DNA of 64,000 nt, from NCBI GenBank assembly GCA_020629415.1, contig JAHDDL010000010.1, forward strand, positions 1 to 64,000, given 5' to 3'. The DNA comes from Maribacter sp. GTDB lineage: Bacteria; Bacteroidota; Bacteroidia; Flavobacteriales; Flavobacteriaceae. The notes under the pieces are model-generated. The model worked only from the letters and a program-made list of their open reading frames with translations, was not told the DNA's origin and did not search any database. The position numbers were made by a program, and so were the translations under genes. Positions 9,418-18,102 of the stretch are shown here, piece by piece (position 1 is the stretch's first letter; each line of letters begins with the position of its first letter).

Positions 9418-9990
9418 ATGTTAGACTATTTTAAAAAATATATAGAGAAAAATACAACTTTACCTAAAGAGCTTTTAGATACTGTAACAAATTGTTTTCA
9501 TTATTTTGAAGCAACAAAAAATGAGATCATAATTCCACAAAATAAAATCAGTAAAAAACTATTCTTTGTTAAGAAAGGTTGTCTTCGTGTGGTTTGTACC
9601 AGGGATAATGGTCAAGAATGGACAAGACAAATTGCAACCGAAAATGATTTTATTACCATTTTTCCAAGTTTTATAGAGCAAAATATCAGTGCTTCTTATT
9701 TACAGGCTGTAGAAACTAGCTCATTATATTATATTTCACATAAAGATTTTATACAACTGAATGCCACAATACCTGCTTGGAGGCTGTTCTATACAAGGGC
9801 TTTAGAAACAACTTATGCCAATAGTATAAAGAGAATAGAACAACTAATAACAATGAGCGGCAAACATTTATATGATGATTTTAGAAGCAACCAAAGTGAA
9901 CTGATGGCAAGGTTGCCGAACAAGGTTCTTGCCAGTTATCTTGGATTGACCCAAGAAACGCTAAGTAGGTTGAAAGCCAAAAAACAATAA
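9418..9990 (+). CDS. Crp/Fnr family transcriptional regulator
   Basis: A 190-residue regulator with an N-terminal cNMP-binding-like jelly roll (ISKKLFFVKKGCLRVVCTRD, then WTRQIATENDFITIFPSFIE) and a C-terminal helix-turn-helix (ARLPNKVLASYLGLTQETLSR). The nucleotide-binding signature is absent, so a different or no ligand is expected. It belongs to the same general group as the protein at 6530-7108 but is clearly diverged from it. The lipoprotein hydrolase gene starts 31 bp downstream and may be its target. Confidence 0.85.
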   Translation: MLDYFKKYIEKNTTLPKELLDTVTNCFHYFEATKNEIIIPQNKISKKLFFVKKGCLRVVCTRDNGQEWTRQIATENDFITIFPSFIEQNISASYLQAVETSSLYYISHKDFIQLNATIPAWRLFYTRALETTYANSIKRIEQLITMSGKHLYDDFRSNQSELMARLPNKVLASYLGLTQETLSRLKAKKQ

Positions 9991-10021
9991 AATTGATAAA
10001 AGTCAATTTTATTTTAAATGA

Positions 10022-11125
10022 ATGACGATAGTTTTACCAAAAAAACAAATGGATTACAAAGTACTACTAAATGCTTTTAGAGCACTATCTTTTTTAATTC
10101 TGTTTTCATGTAAAAATGACCATGATGTACCACCTACTTTTAAAACTTATTTAAAGACACATACTTACGCTATAGGTCAATCTAAAATGGTAATTACAGA
10201 CGCTACCAGAAATAGGCCGCTAATTACCGAGATTTGGTATCCTACCAAGGATACCACTAAGGTAAATGCAACTTTGGATTATCCTTTTAAATTACCGCCT
10301 ACTTCAAAAGACGCAGCTTTTATAGCTAATAAATTTCCACTTATTCTAATATCTCATGGTACTGGCGGTAATAGAATAAACCATTCTTGGTTAGCAAGCG
10401 AGTTGGCATCTAACGGATATATTGTTGCGGCTATTGATCATTACGGTAATACTTACGACAATAAAATTCCTGAAAATTTTGTAAAAGCTTGGGACAGGCC
10501 CCTTGATGTCAGCTTTACTTTAGATCATATTTTAAACAACTCCAAATTCAAAAACATCATTGACCCTTCAAAAATTGGTGTTGCCGGGTTTTCTTTAGGT
10601 GGTTATACTACCATTGCCCTAGCCGGCGGGGAAATTGACTACGAGGCATTATCTAATTTTTCTAAAACGGACGAAGGTAAAAACGAATGTAATACCCCTG
10701 AGTTTGGTGATATATCTAAATATATGAACCCTAAAATCATTGAGGAAGGCAATACTACCTTTAGACATTTGAAAGATAATAGAATTACAGCTTTTGTAGC
10801 AATGGCACCCGCCATAGGTCAAGGTTTTGTACATGAAGATCAATTGTCAAAAATCAATGATTCCATTTTGATCATCAGCGCAGAAAATGACTCTAGGGCA
10901 CCGGTTAAAACCAATGCCGGGCACTATCATAAAATGATCAAAAAATCTAGACATATAATATTACCAGGTAAAGTTGGCCATTATGTATTTATGAACGAAG
11001 CTAAATTGGTATTGGAAAAAGAAGCTCCTTTCCTATTTAAGGATGATGCTACAGTTAACCGTAGAAAAATACACAACCAAGTCTCTAAAAGCGCTCTCAA
11101 ATTTTTTGAAAATCAATTTTACTAA
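10022..11125 (+). CDS. Alpha/beta-hydrolase lipoprotein (PAF acetylhydrolase-like)
   Basis: A 367-residue serine hydrolase anchored as a lipoprotein. The N-terminus ends in LSFLILFSC, giving a lipid-modified Cys30. The nucleophile elbow is GFSLGG near residue 190, the likely oxyanion segment is LISHGTGG near residue 117, the acid is probably in ILIISAENDSRAP, and the histidine is in KVGHYVF. The layout resembles platelet-activating-factor acetylhydrolase-like or dienelactone-hydrolase-like esterases. An ATG at 10049 is an equally good start and would give a 21-residue lipoprotein signal. Substrate unknown. Confidence 0.8.
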   Translation: MTIVLPKKQMDYKVLLNAFRALSFLILFSCKNDHDVPPTFKTYLKTHTYAIGQSKMVITDATRNRPLITEIWYPTKDTTKVNATLDYPFKLPPTSKDAAFIANKFPLILISHGTGGNRINHSWLASELASNGYIVAAIDHYGNTYDNKIPENFVKAWDRPLDVSFTLDHILNNSKFKNIIDPSKIGVAGFSLGGYTTIALAGGEIDYEALSNFSKTDEGKNECNTPEFGDISKYMNPKIIEEGNTTFRHLKDNRITAFVAMAPAIGQGFVHEDQLSKINDSILIISAENDSRAPVKTNAGHYHKMIKKSRHIILPGKVGHYVFMNEAKLVLEKEAPFLFKDDATVNRRKIHNQVSKSALKFFENQFY

Positions 11126-11197
11126 CTCAAAAGTCTAGATTGTAATACATGAAGCTATAGAGTGGATCATTCCTAGTGACTAAAAACTAAAGGAACA

Positions 11198-13423
11198 TCA
11201 TAAACTTGATGTTAACCTTAACATGGTAGAACTTAAAGAATATAACCAACGTAACTGCTCCCAAATAAGTTGTTCTTCTTGGTGCTTACGCTTTACGGCA
11301 ACATTATCTACGTTACTTAAGTTAACGTTTTCAGATTCAAACTTTGGTAATTGTTCTTCAAACAACACTACCTCATCTAAATTTAATTTATTGTCGTTCT
11401 CAGCTACATTGGCCAGAGAATTTAATACAAAAGAAAGATTTTCATCGATCTTACTTACTATACCGTTAAAACGTTCAGAAGCTTCAGTGGTTGTATGATG
11501 CTGAATATATATACTTAATGATGCCAACGAGGATAAAAAGTTATGGTTCAACTCTACCAGTTCATAGATCTTGTTTAAGTTCTTTTGTTTTGAATGTGGT
11601 TCCTGTGTCATTCGCTGAAAGGCGGAACTCAGGTTAGAAGTCTCTAGGAATGCATTTTTACGTGCCAAACGATAACTGGTAGGTACATTACCTTTGTGGA
11701 TATAAAAATCAGCAATTTTCGCCAGATATACTTTATTGGCTTCAACACTTTTGGTAACATCTTTCTGTATTTCTTCAAAGCTCCAACTAGGCCATAAAAA
11801 TAAAAATCCTACATAGGACAATGCGGCGCCCAAAAGCGTATCAATAATTCGGTATTGAATTACGGTCATTACATCTGGTTGTAAAATACCGTAGATAAAC
11901 ACAATGCTGAGGGTAACATATATGGCAGATGCCTTGTAATTCTTTTGTAGCATGGATAGTGCAATAACAAACGAAATCAATGCCAAGGTTGCATACACAT
12001 ATACATCTTGTACCAAATAAACAATTACCGTAGCAATGGCACCGCCAATTAAAGTACCGGTTGTACGATCTTTAGATCTTGTCTTGGTAAGACCATAGTT
12101 AGGCCTCATGATCAAGATAATGGTCAGCAAAATCCAATACGGATTTTGAAAATCGAATAAATTACCTAGTACAAAACCGATCATTAAAGTAATTGCCATA
12201 CGTAACGAATGCCTAAAGATAGTAGACCTAAAACTTAAGTTTCGCAATAGAATGCGCGGACTATAATCTTGAGAGATCAAGAATCGCTTTAAAATTTCCT
12301 TATCGATAAATTCTTCTGATGCAACATCGTGATCACTTAACAGCCACTTTATACGTTTCAGTTTATCGAACTGCTTTTCTTGGTATTCCAAAAAATTCTG
12401 AAACATTATATATGCTTCGTATGCCTTTGCATCCTTAGTTTTTATAAGGTCTTCTATTTTTGTTCGTATTTCATCAAAACGCGCATTTAGCTTATCATGT
12501 TTGGGTAATTTACTGGGCTTGTTACCAATCTTTGCAATGGTCCGTAATTGCTTTGCCATTTGAAATATGAGGTTTTGAAACAGTTTGGTAAATTCAGGAT
12601 ACATTTGAAACTGCTTATCCATTTTGGTATAGTTGACCGGATTAGCACCTGCAGTCTCTAACATTTCTATTAGTTGTACCAAAACCAGCACCCGTTTACC
12701 ATTGTATACAGATCTACCAGAATTTTTACGTGATAGTATAAGAATTTCGCGAAGTGTCTCGTGTTGTTCGGTCAATTGGCTCTGCATCAAGAACAAGCTT
12801 TTTAGTAGCTTTTTTCTATTAGAATGCCCATCTATAAGTTTTCCTCGCTTTTTCATCAACTTACCGGTACTGGCTATAGTTTCATATAGGATCTCTTCTG
12901 TCTGTCCTTTAGGGTTTATTTTATACCAAAGAAGAGATACTGCCAAATACCAAAGTCCGCCAAGACCTACCAATAAAGAATATTCATAAATTTTTAACTG
13001 GCCAGGCGTATGGGCAAAGCTTAATATCAATGCCAACAATCCTGAAAAACTAATGAGGGAAGCTCTAAATCCGTAAGATGAAATTAAAGAAATACCAAAA
13101 CTAGTTACCCCTAAAATCAGCAAAGAAAGCCAATTGGAGTAATGAACATAACCGCCAATAAAACTAACGACCATAACCAAGGCAGCAGAAAATAAAATAC
13201 CGTATACCTTATGCTTAAGACTACCGTTAACATCACTGGGGTTACACCAAAAAGCTCCAAAACAGATAGCCACACCGATCTCTGCATATCCTGTTACAAT
13301 ACCAATTGCCAATGGTGTTACTACGGCAATTACCTTAAGCACGGATTTAGAAAAACTTGTGCTGCTAAGAAACTGTAACAGTTCTTTAAAAGATGTTGTA
13401 ATGTAATCTTGAATTTTGCCCAA
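11198..13423 (-). CDS. FUSC family inner-membrane protein
   Basis: A 742-residue membrane protein of the FUSC (fusaric-acid-resistance-like, YccS/AaeB-related) family, thought to export aromatic acids or other toxic compounds. Two blocks of about six hydrophobic spans (residues 20-180 and 390-530) each precede a long helical cytoplasmic region. The second block has the typical NPYWILLTIILIMRPNYGLT and RTTGTLIGG motifs. The frame stays open to 13516, but the TTG at 13423 is chosen because a -7 element (TATCTTTG) at 13443-13450 and the previous gene's terminator (13481-13521) lie inside the longer reading. No ATG is available. Confidence 0.82.
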   Translation of the reverse strand: MGKIQDYITTSFKELLQFLSSTSFSKSVLKVIAVVTPLAIGIVTGYAEIGVAICFGAFWCNPSDVNGSLKHKVYGILFSAALVMVVSFIGGYVHYSNWLSLLILGVTSFGISLISSYGFRASLISFSGLLALILSFAHTPGQLKIYEYSLLVGLGGLWYLAVSLLWYKINPKGQTEEILYETIASTGKLMKKRGKLIDGHSNRKKLLKSLFLMQSQLTEQHETLREILILSRKNSGRSVYNGKRVLVLVQLIEMLETAGANPVNYTKMDKQFQMYPEFTKLFQNLIFQMAKQLRTIAKIGNKPSKLPKHDKLNARFDEIRTKIEDLIKTKDAKAYEAYIMFQNFLEYQEKQFDKLKRIKWLLSDHDVASEEFIDKEILKRFLISQDYSPRILLRNLSFRSTIFRHSLRMAITLMIGFVLGNLFDFQNPYWILLTIILIMRPNYGLTKTRSKDRTTGTLIGGAIATVIVYLVQDVYVYATLALISFVIALSMLQKNYKASAIYVTLSIVFIYGILQPDVMTVIQYRIIDTLLGAALSYVGFLFLWPSWSFEEIQKDVTKSVEANKVYLAKIADFYIHKGNVPTSYRLARKNAFLETSNLSSAFQRMTQEPHSKQKNLNKIYELVELNHNFLSSLASLSIYIQHHTTTEASERFNGIVSKIDENLSFVLNSLANVAENDNKLNLDEVVLFEEQLPKFESENVNLSNVDNVAVKRKHQEEQLIWEQLRWLYSLSSTMLRLTSSL

Positions 13424-13442
13424 TACCGTAAGAATGTACCAC

Positions 13443-13450
13443 AAAGATAC
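13443..13450 (-). promoter_or_regulatory. -7 promoter element of the FUSC gene
   Basis: TATCTTTG on the minus strand matches the Bacteroidota -7 consensus TAnnTTTG. Transcription would start near 13438, about 15 bases before the TTG start at 13423. This element supports the shorter start for the FUSC protein. Confidence 0.6.
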
Positions 13451-13480
13451 ACTTTGGTAATAACAGGCATTGACTACATA

Positions 13481-13521
13481 AAAACAAAAAGTGCTGAGAT
13501 AACCTGATCTCAACACTTTTA
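13481..13521 (-). terminator. Rho-independent terminator after the first receiver-GT2 gene
   Basis: On the minus strand an AGTG-TGAGAT stem (one mismatch) closes over a 6-base loop at 13502-13507 and is followed by TTTTTGTTTTT. It sits about 37 bp past the stop of the receiver-GT2 gene at 13558. Confidence 0.75.
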
Positions 13522-13557
13522 TGAAACTTAACCAATAAACCTAAATTTTTAATAGTA

Positions 13558-14724
13558 TTATCTGTAATGCACGGCTATTTGTGCAAGTTGACCTACAATT
13601 TTAACGGAGTCTTTCATAGAAAGTTTAGAACCATCTGCATGGATCCATCTTTTAAGCGGTTGTTCACATATCATATCTTTAACGATAGTTTTACCGAAAT
13701 ACTTTTTCATTCTCATGAACAGTTCCACATCAAAAAGCCATTTGGTAACAAACTTTTTATTGAACATTTTTGAGGCAATTTCCCTATCCATTACTTTGGC
13801 ACCACATTGAGTGTCCTTAAAAGGCATTCCCAAAATAGTTTGAATGATCAAGTTTATGGTAGTACTTATAATTTTACGGGCAGATTCCTTTGTGATATTG
13901 GCACCCATTCTTGCAATACGGGAACCACTTACTATTTTAAAATCTGAACTTTCAATAGTTTTTACCAAATCATCAAAATCCCTAAAATCCGTAGAAAGAT
14001 CCGCATCTAAAAAACCTATATAATCTAACTGTTTATCTTTTACCAAATGAAGAATGCCCTGCCTTACAGCTTCTGCCTTACCACCATTCTGTTTACAGTT
14101 GTAGATACTGATATTATCAGGGTTCTCTTTTTTTAGTTCCTCAAGAACCGCCAATGTATTGTCCGTACTACCATCATTTACAAAGCATAAACGATACCCT
14201 AAATTTTTATGGGCAAAATCTTTGAATGCTTCACTTGAAAGTCGCTCTTCCTCATTATAACAAGGTATGACCACACCAACACAATTCTTTTGTAGTATAC
14301 GTGTATCGGATTTTTTTGATTCAACAACGGTCTTGGTTTTAGGTGCCCCAATAATTCTCTTAATTCTAGCTGCCATCTCATCTAAACTCACTGGTTTTTT
14401 AAGATAATCGTTTACGCCCAAAGAAAAATTCTGCATGATAAGCGACTCGTCCGTATTACCGGACATTACTAAAATTGGCGTATCGTTTCGCATAAATAAT
14501 CGAATATATTTTACCACTTCCGTACCGGTACATGAAACAAGTTCAGTTCCGGACATCTCGGGCATATTCATATCAAGTAATACCAGATCCGGTTTAAAAG
14601 AATTAAATAACTGTATACCAGTTTCTATTGAATTGGCGGTCTGTACTTGGTAACCTAACTCTGACAGTCGTTTCTCAACAGAGAGAAGAATAAGCTTTTG
14701 GTCGTCTATAGCTAAAATTTTCAT
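13558..14724 (-). CDS. Response-regulator receiver fused to family 2 glycosyltransferase (copy 1)
   Basis: A 388-residue cytoplasmic fusion. Residues 1-125 are a CheY-like receiver with acidic pair D7/D8, phosphoacceptor D51 (LLDMNMP), S88 and K110 all present. Residues 148-388 are a GT-A family 2 domain resembling dolichyl-phosphate glucosyltransferases (VVIPCYNEEERL, FVNDGSTDNT, DAD at 240-242, KRWIHADGSKLS). No membrane span is seen. Compared with its paralogue at 23528-24667 it has a 9-residue insertion after the phosphorylation loop (around residues 60-68). It is a single-gene transcript with a LytTR-type site and -7 element upstream. I infer that phosphorylation tunes sugar transfer for the EPS. 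Confidence 0.88.
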   Translation of the reverse strand: MKILAIDDQKLILLSVEKRLSELGYQVQTANSIETGIQLFNSFKPDLVLLDMNMPEMSGTELVSCTGTEVVKYIRLFMRNDTPILVMSGNTDESLIMQNFSLGVNDYLKKPVSLDEMAARIKRIIGAPKTKTVVESKKSDTRILQKNCVGVVIPCYNEEERLSSEAFKDFAHKNLGYRLCFVNDGSTDNTLAVLEELKKENPDNISIYNCKQNGGKAEAVRQGILHLVKDKQLDYIGFLDADLSTDFRDFDDLVKTIESSDFKIVSGSRIARMGANITKESARKIISTTINLIIQTILGMPFKDTQCGAKVMDREIASKMFNKKFVTKWLFDVELFMRMKKYFGKTIVKDMICEQPLKRWIHADGSKLSMKDSVKIVGQLAQIAVHYR

Positions 14725-14758
14725 ACGCTTGGTTATGATTAGTAATGGTTAACAGTGA

Positions 14759-14829
14759 CAAATCTACATACCAAGTACTAAAATCAGGAAACCGACAAGA
14801 TGGCTGACAGTTTACTGTAGACGAATGGT
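14759..14829 (-). promoter_or_regulatory. LytTR-type tandem site plus -7 element, receiver-GT2 copy 1 promoter
   Basis: On the minus strand the first half-site CCATTCGTCTACAGTAA begins at 14828 and a degenerate second half (CAGCCAT) lies 21 bp on, ending at 14800. Exactly 62 bp from the first base is TAGATTTG (14766-14759), a consensus -7 element. Transcription would start near 14754, 30 bases before the ATG. Three other promoters in the window have the same layout and spacing. Confidence 0.75.
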
Positions 14830-14839
14830 TTATTACAAT

Positions 14840-14878
14840 AGACCACAATAAATTATGCTTTTTAAACAACAGACCACA
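14840..14878 (+). repeat. Pair of AGACCACA direct repeats
   Basis: AGACCACA occurs at 14840-14847 and 14871-14878, a spacing of 31 bp or about three helical turns. The pair lies between the LytTR-type site and the start of the membrane-protein operon at 15012, so it could be an operator for that operon. No regulator can be assigned. Confidence 0.35.
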
Positions 14879-15011
14879 CAACGGTATATCTTATAATAGC
14901 TATTGAAATTGTAGGTATTCTATTATTAAAATTTAAACTAATCCCTTTTAATTGTAATCATCATCTTATATATTTAATACCTTTATATTGAATTAGATTC
15001 TAATACAAGCA

Positions 15012-18000
15012 TTGAAAAAAAAAACCAACACTCTTTTAATACTGGCATTAATAGTAGGTCTGGCTTTTCATGGTTCAGCTATTTTCTTTACGTTAGAATC
15101 TACTTATGATGCCTTAATTCATTTATTCTTTGCCGACCATTATGCCAGTAGCTGGTTTGACCCCTGGGAGTATAGATGGTATACGGGTTTTACCGTACAG
15201 TCCTATCCGCCATTGGTACATCAGCTCATAGGCATTCTCTCATATATTGGCGGCTTAAAATTTGGCATGTATACCGTTGCCCTAATAGCCATAGTACTTT
15301 TTATAACCGGTGCATATAGGTATACCCTTTTAATGACCGGAAGCCGAAGAATAGCAGGCTATGGTGCCGTAATGGCCGTTTTCTCATCAACGTTCGTAGA
15401 GACCTTACATATTTTTGGGCAACTGCCAAGCGTTTCTGCATTGTCCATCTTATTACACGCAATGACAGAAATATACTTGTGGATCAAAACAGGTAAAACG
15501 CGTTATTTTATTACATCGGCAACCATGCTTGCGGTTACGGTAACCTCACATCATGTTACGCCCCTTTTCGGTATGGTATTCTTCATTGCACCTTTAATGG
15601 GCATGGCGGTTATGGATGCCGCCAGGGAAAAAGTAGCATCGTATAAAGCGCTTACCTTTAAAGTTTTCTGGGGTACCACATTACAGCATTTTTGGCGAAT
15701 TGCGAAATTTGGCGGAACGGCAATATTTTTGCTCGTATTCTGTATTTTTCCATATTGGTATAACTCTAAAAGAAACCCCATTACACAAGTTGCCATACCA
15801 CATGGGTCAAGAGACAATTTCTTGGAAATAACGTCATCAGGTCTTGTGTTCTTTCTGATTCCGTGGGGCGTATTCCTTTTTATACTACCCTATTTCTTTT
15901 ACAGATATTTTAGTAAAAGGTATGTTTTTTTCGGCTTATCGTTTACCCTATTGACCATACTGGGAACGGGAGGCACCACCCCCATACCACGTCTCATGTT
16001 GGGCGAAATGGCATTCAATATTTTAACTTTGGATAGGTTTACCTTATGGGCCACCATTATGGCGCTTCCCATATTTGCAGAATTTGCCTACCGGATGGTA
16101 GAAGGTGACCTAAAAACCTTGATACAGGAAAAATTCGGCGGGGTCTACCATAGAGTCTTGGGCGGACTGATTGCCGGAGGAATGCTTTTTATGGTATTGT
16201 TTACCATGACATTAGGCTATTTTAGACCCTCGCAGCCCGCTAAAATTAAAATGCTGCCCATAGTAAACTTTTTGGGTGCGGATTCACATGATTCATGGCG
16301 CTATCTACCGTTAGGTTTCGGTGATCAAATGGCATGGCTGTCCGCCCAGAGCGGAGCCATGACGGTAGATGGCAATTACCATTCTGCAAGGCGACTGCCA
16401 GAGTTGACTACCCGGGCCATTGAAAGAATAGAGAATTCTAAATTTAGGGGTGTAGAAGGTATTGGTTCTTTACAACAGTTTTTGACCGTACCTGAAAAAT
16501 ACAACTTAAAGTATATTTTCTCTAACGATAAATTTTATGACCCCATACTCTACTATTGTGGTTGGCAACGTTTACAGCAACTAGAAAACGGAATTATGGT
16601 ATGGGAAAAACTAAATGTTGCCCCAATACCACAAATAATGCCCAAGCAAGATGTACCCACTATCATGAAGATCATGTGGGGTGTTATACCGTTGACCACC
16701 GTGCTAATAGCCATATTCGTAAATATTCAAATGATATGGGTAAGACTTTTAAAATCTAGAAAAACGCCGGTACACTCTTTTATGAAATTAGAGTTGCCTT
16801 ACAACAAATTTCCTTCCAAGTTATTGACCTTTTCCCATTGGTGGGCATTGGTAGTGCTTATCTGCATAGGGTATGGCATGTATATTTTTTACGTAAAGAA
16901 CGTTGCACAATTATCTCCAAACAACGTAGTAGAATCGTATTATGATGCATTGGACTTTAAAGAGTTCTCCACTGCACACTCCTACTTAGATCCAGAAGAC
17001 AATATAGACATAGCGCAGTACATGCTAGAAGTTTCCGTTACAGATGGCATATTAAGCTCTTATGCAAAACTAGATTCTTTGGGCATAGAAATATATGATG
17101 AGACCGAAAATAGCGCAAAGGCAAAAGTTGCCACTAGATGGATCACGCCTTTAGAAAATGTTTTTAATAACGATTATCATGAATTGGTAAAACGTAAGAA
17201 CAAATGGTACATTAAATCTAAGAAGGTAGACAACGATATTCCGCCAGACCAGTTATTTACTGCCAACGGCACAACCTATTACAACCATGGTAGACGAAAA
17301 ATAACTACTCAAGAAACCTACCATGAAGATGTTCTAAAACAGCCGGTACTAGAAATTTTATCTGCAAAATTGGTTAAATACAAAGGGCAGTACAGTGTTA
17401 TAGGAGAGCTACAGAATGTAGACAATACACCTGCAGATGTGGTCATAAAGGCTACTTTGTACAATGACGATGACAAAGAGCTGGCAAATTACAATGCCAA
17501 ACATCAAATTAAACATAAGCTAATGCCCAAGGAAACTACGACCTTTAAAATAAATTTTGAAGGTATAGCGTGGTCGTCCACTAAAGATACCTTGCCCCCT
17601 ACTTTTGACCCGGACCAGTTTACACCTGTCAGTTTTGAAGAACAACCTACCAAGTTCAATTTACAATCTGCCGGAAATACCGCAAATACAGATTTGTATA
17701 AACACGTGGCATTACAAAATCTTAAATATACCGATCAAGGTTTTGAAGGCATTTTGTTCAATTCTGGCGTACAAGAAGTTACCATACCGCAATTGATCAT
17801 TTCTTATTATGATGAAAATAGTGAACTATTGTGGGTAGATCATAAATTTATTACGGAAGGTGTACGCATTCAACGCAAACAATTCTTTAATTACAAACCT
17901 TTGGCATTAGATAGTTTAGAGATTATAAGTAGCAGTTTAGAAAATTGTTTTGTAAACGGGTTGCCCAATAAAGCCATTGCGGATAAAATTTTTCCTGACA

Positions 18001-18101
18001 GAAAACTGATTCATGGCAAACAGCAGACCCAACCTTTTAAAGGCAAAGGCTATGACTATTTAAAATTTGAGATCAATAGTTATATAGGTAATCCAAAATA
18101 G
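15012..18101 (+). CDS. Polytopic membrane protein, PTPS_related / GT-C-like, with extracytoplasmic domains
   Basis: A 1029-residue protein. Residues 1-560 hold about 12 membrane spans and resemble the PTPS_related (6-pyruvoyl-tetrahydropterin synthase-related) membrane family, which has a GT-C-like layout. STYDALIHLFFADHY and TGFTVQSYPPLVHQLIG in the first outer loop are the conserved acidic and SYPPL segments. After a last span near residue 625 come an NTF2-like domain (NVVESYYDALDFKEFSTAHS, about 640-750) and two FxLYD-like beta domains (about 770-990). It is the best candidate in the locus for a lipid-linked sugar transferase or polymerase. The start is a TTG. It ends 1 bp before the next gene. 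Confidence 0.75.
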   Translation: MKKKTNTLLILALIVGLAFHGSAIFFTLESTYDALIHLFFADHYASSWFDPWEYRWYTGFTVQSYPPLVHQLIGILSYIGGLKFGMYTVALIAIVLFITGAYRYTLLMTGSRRIAGYGAVMAVFSSTFVETLHIFGQLPSVSALSILLHAMTEIYLWIKTGKTRYFITSATMLAVTVTSHHVTPLFGMVFFIAPLMGMAVMDAAREKVASYKALTFKVFWGTTLQHFWRIAKFGGTAIFLLVFCIFPYWYNSKRNPITQVAIPHGSRDNFLEITSSGLVFFLIPWGVFLFILPYFFYRYFSKRYVFFGLSFTLLTILGTGGTTPIPRLMLGEMAFNILTLDRFTLWATIMALPIFAEFAYRMVEGDLKTLIQEKFGGVYHRVLGGLIAGGMLFMVLFTMTLGYFRPSQPAKIKMLPIVNFLGADSHDSWRYLPLGFGDQMAWLSAQSGAMTVDGNYHSARRLPELTTRAIERIENSKFRGVEGIGSLQQFLTVPEKYNLKYIFSNDKFYDPILYYCGWQRLQQLENGIMVWEKLNVAPIPQIMPKQDVPTIMKIMWGVIPLTTVLIAIFVNIQMIWVRLLKSRKTPVHSFMKLELPYNKFPSKLLTFSHWWALVVLICIGYGMYIFYVKNVAQLSPNNVVESYYDALDFKEFSTAHSYLDPEDNIDIAQYMLEVSVTDGILSSYAKLDSLGIEIYDETENSAKAKVATRWITPLENVFNNDYHELVKRKNKWYIKSKKVDNDIPPDQLFTANGTTYYNHGRRKITTQETYHEDVLKQPVLEILSAKLVKYKGQYSVIGELQNVDNTPADVVIKATLYNDDDKELANYNAKHQIKHKLMPKETTTFKINFEGIAWSSTKDTLPPTFDPDQFTPVSFEEQPTKFNLQSAGNTANTDLYKHVALQNLKYTDQGFEGILFNSGVQEVTIPQLIISYYDENSELLWVDHKFITEGVRIQRKQFFNYKPLALDSLEIISSSLENCFVNGLPNKAIADKIFPDRKLIHGKQQTQPFKGKGYDYLKFEINSYIGNPK

Positions 18102-18102
18102 T

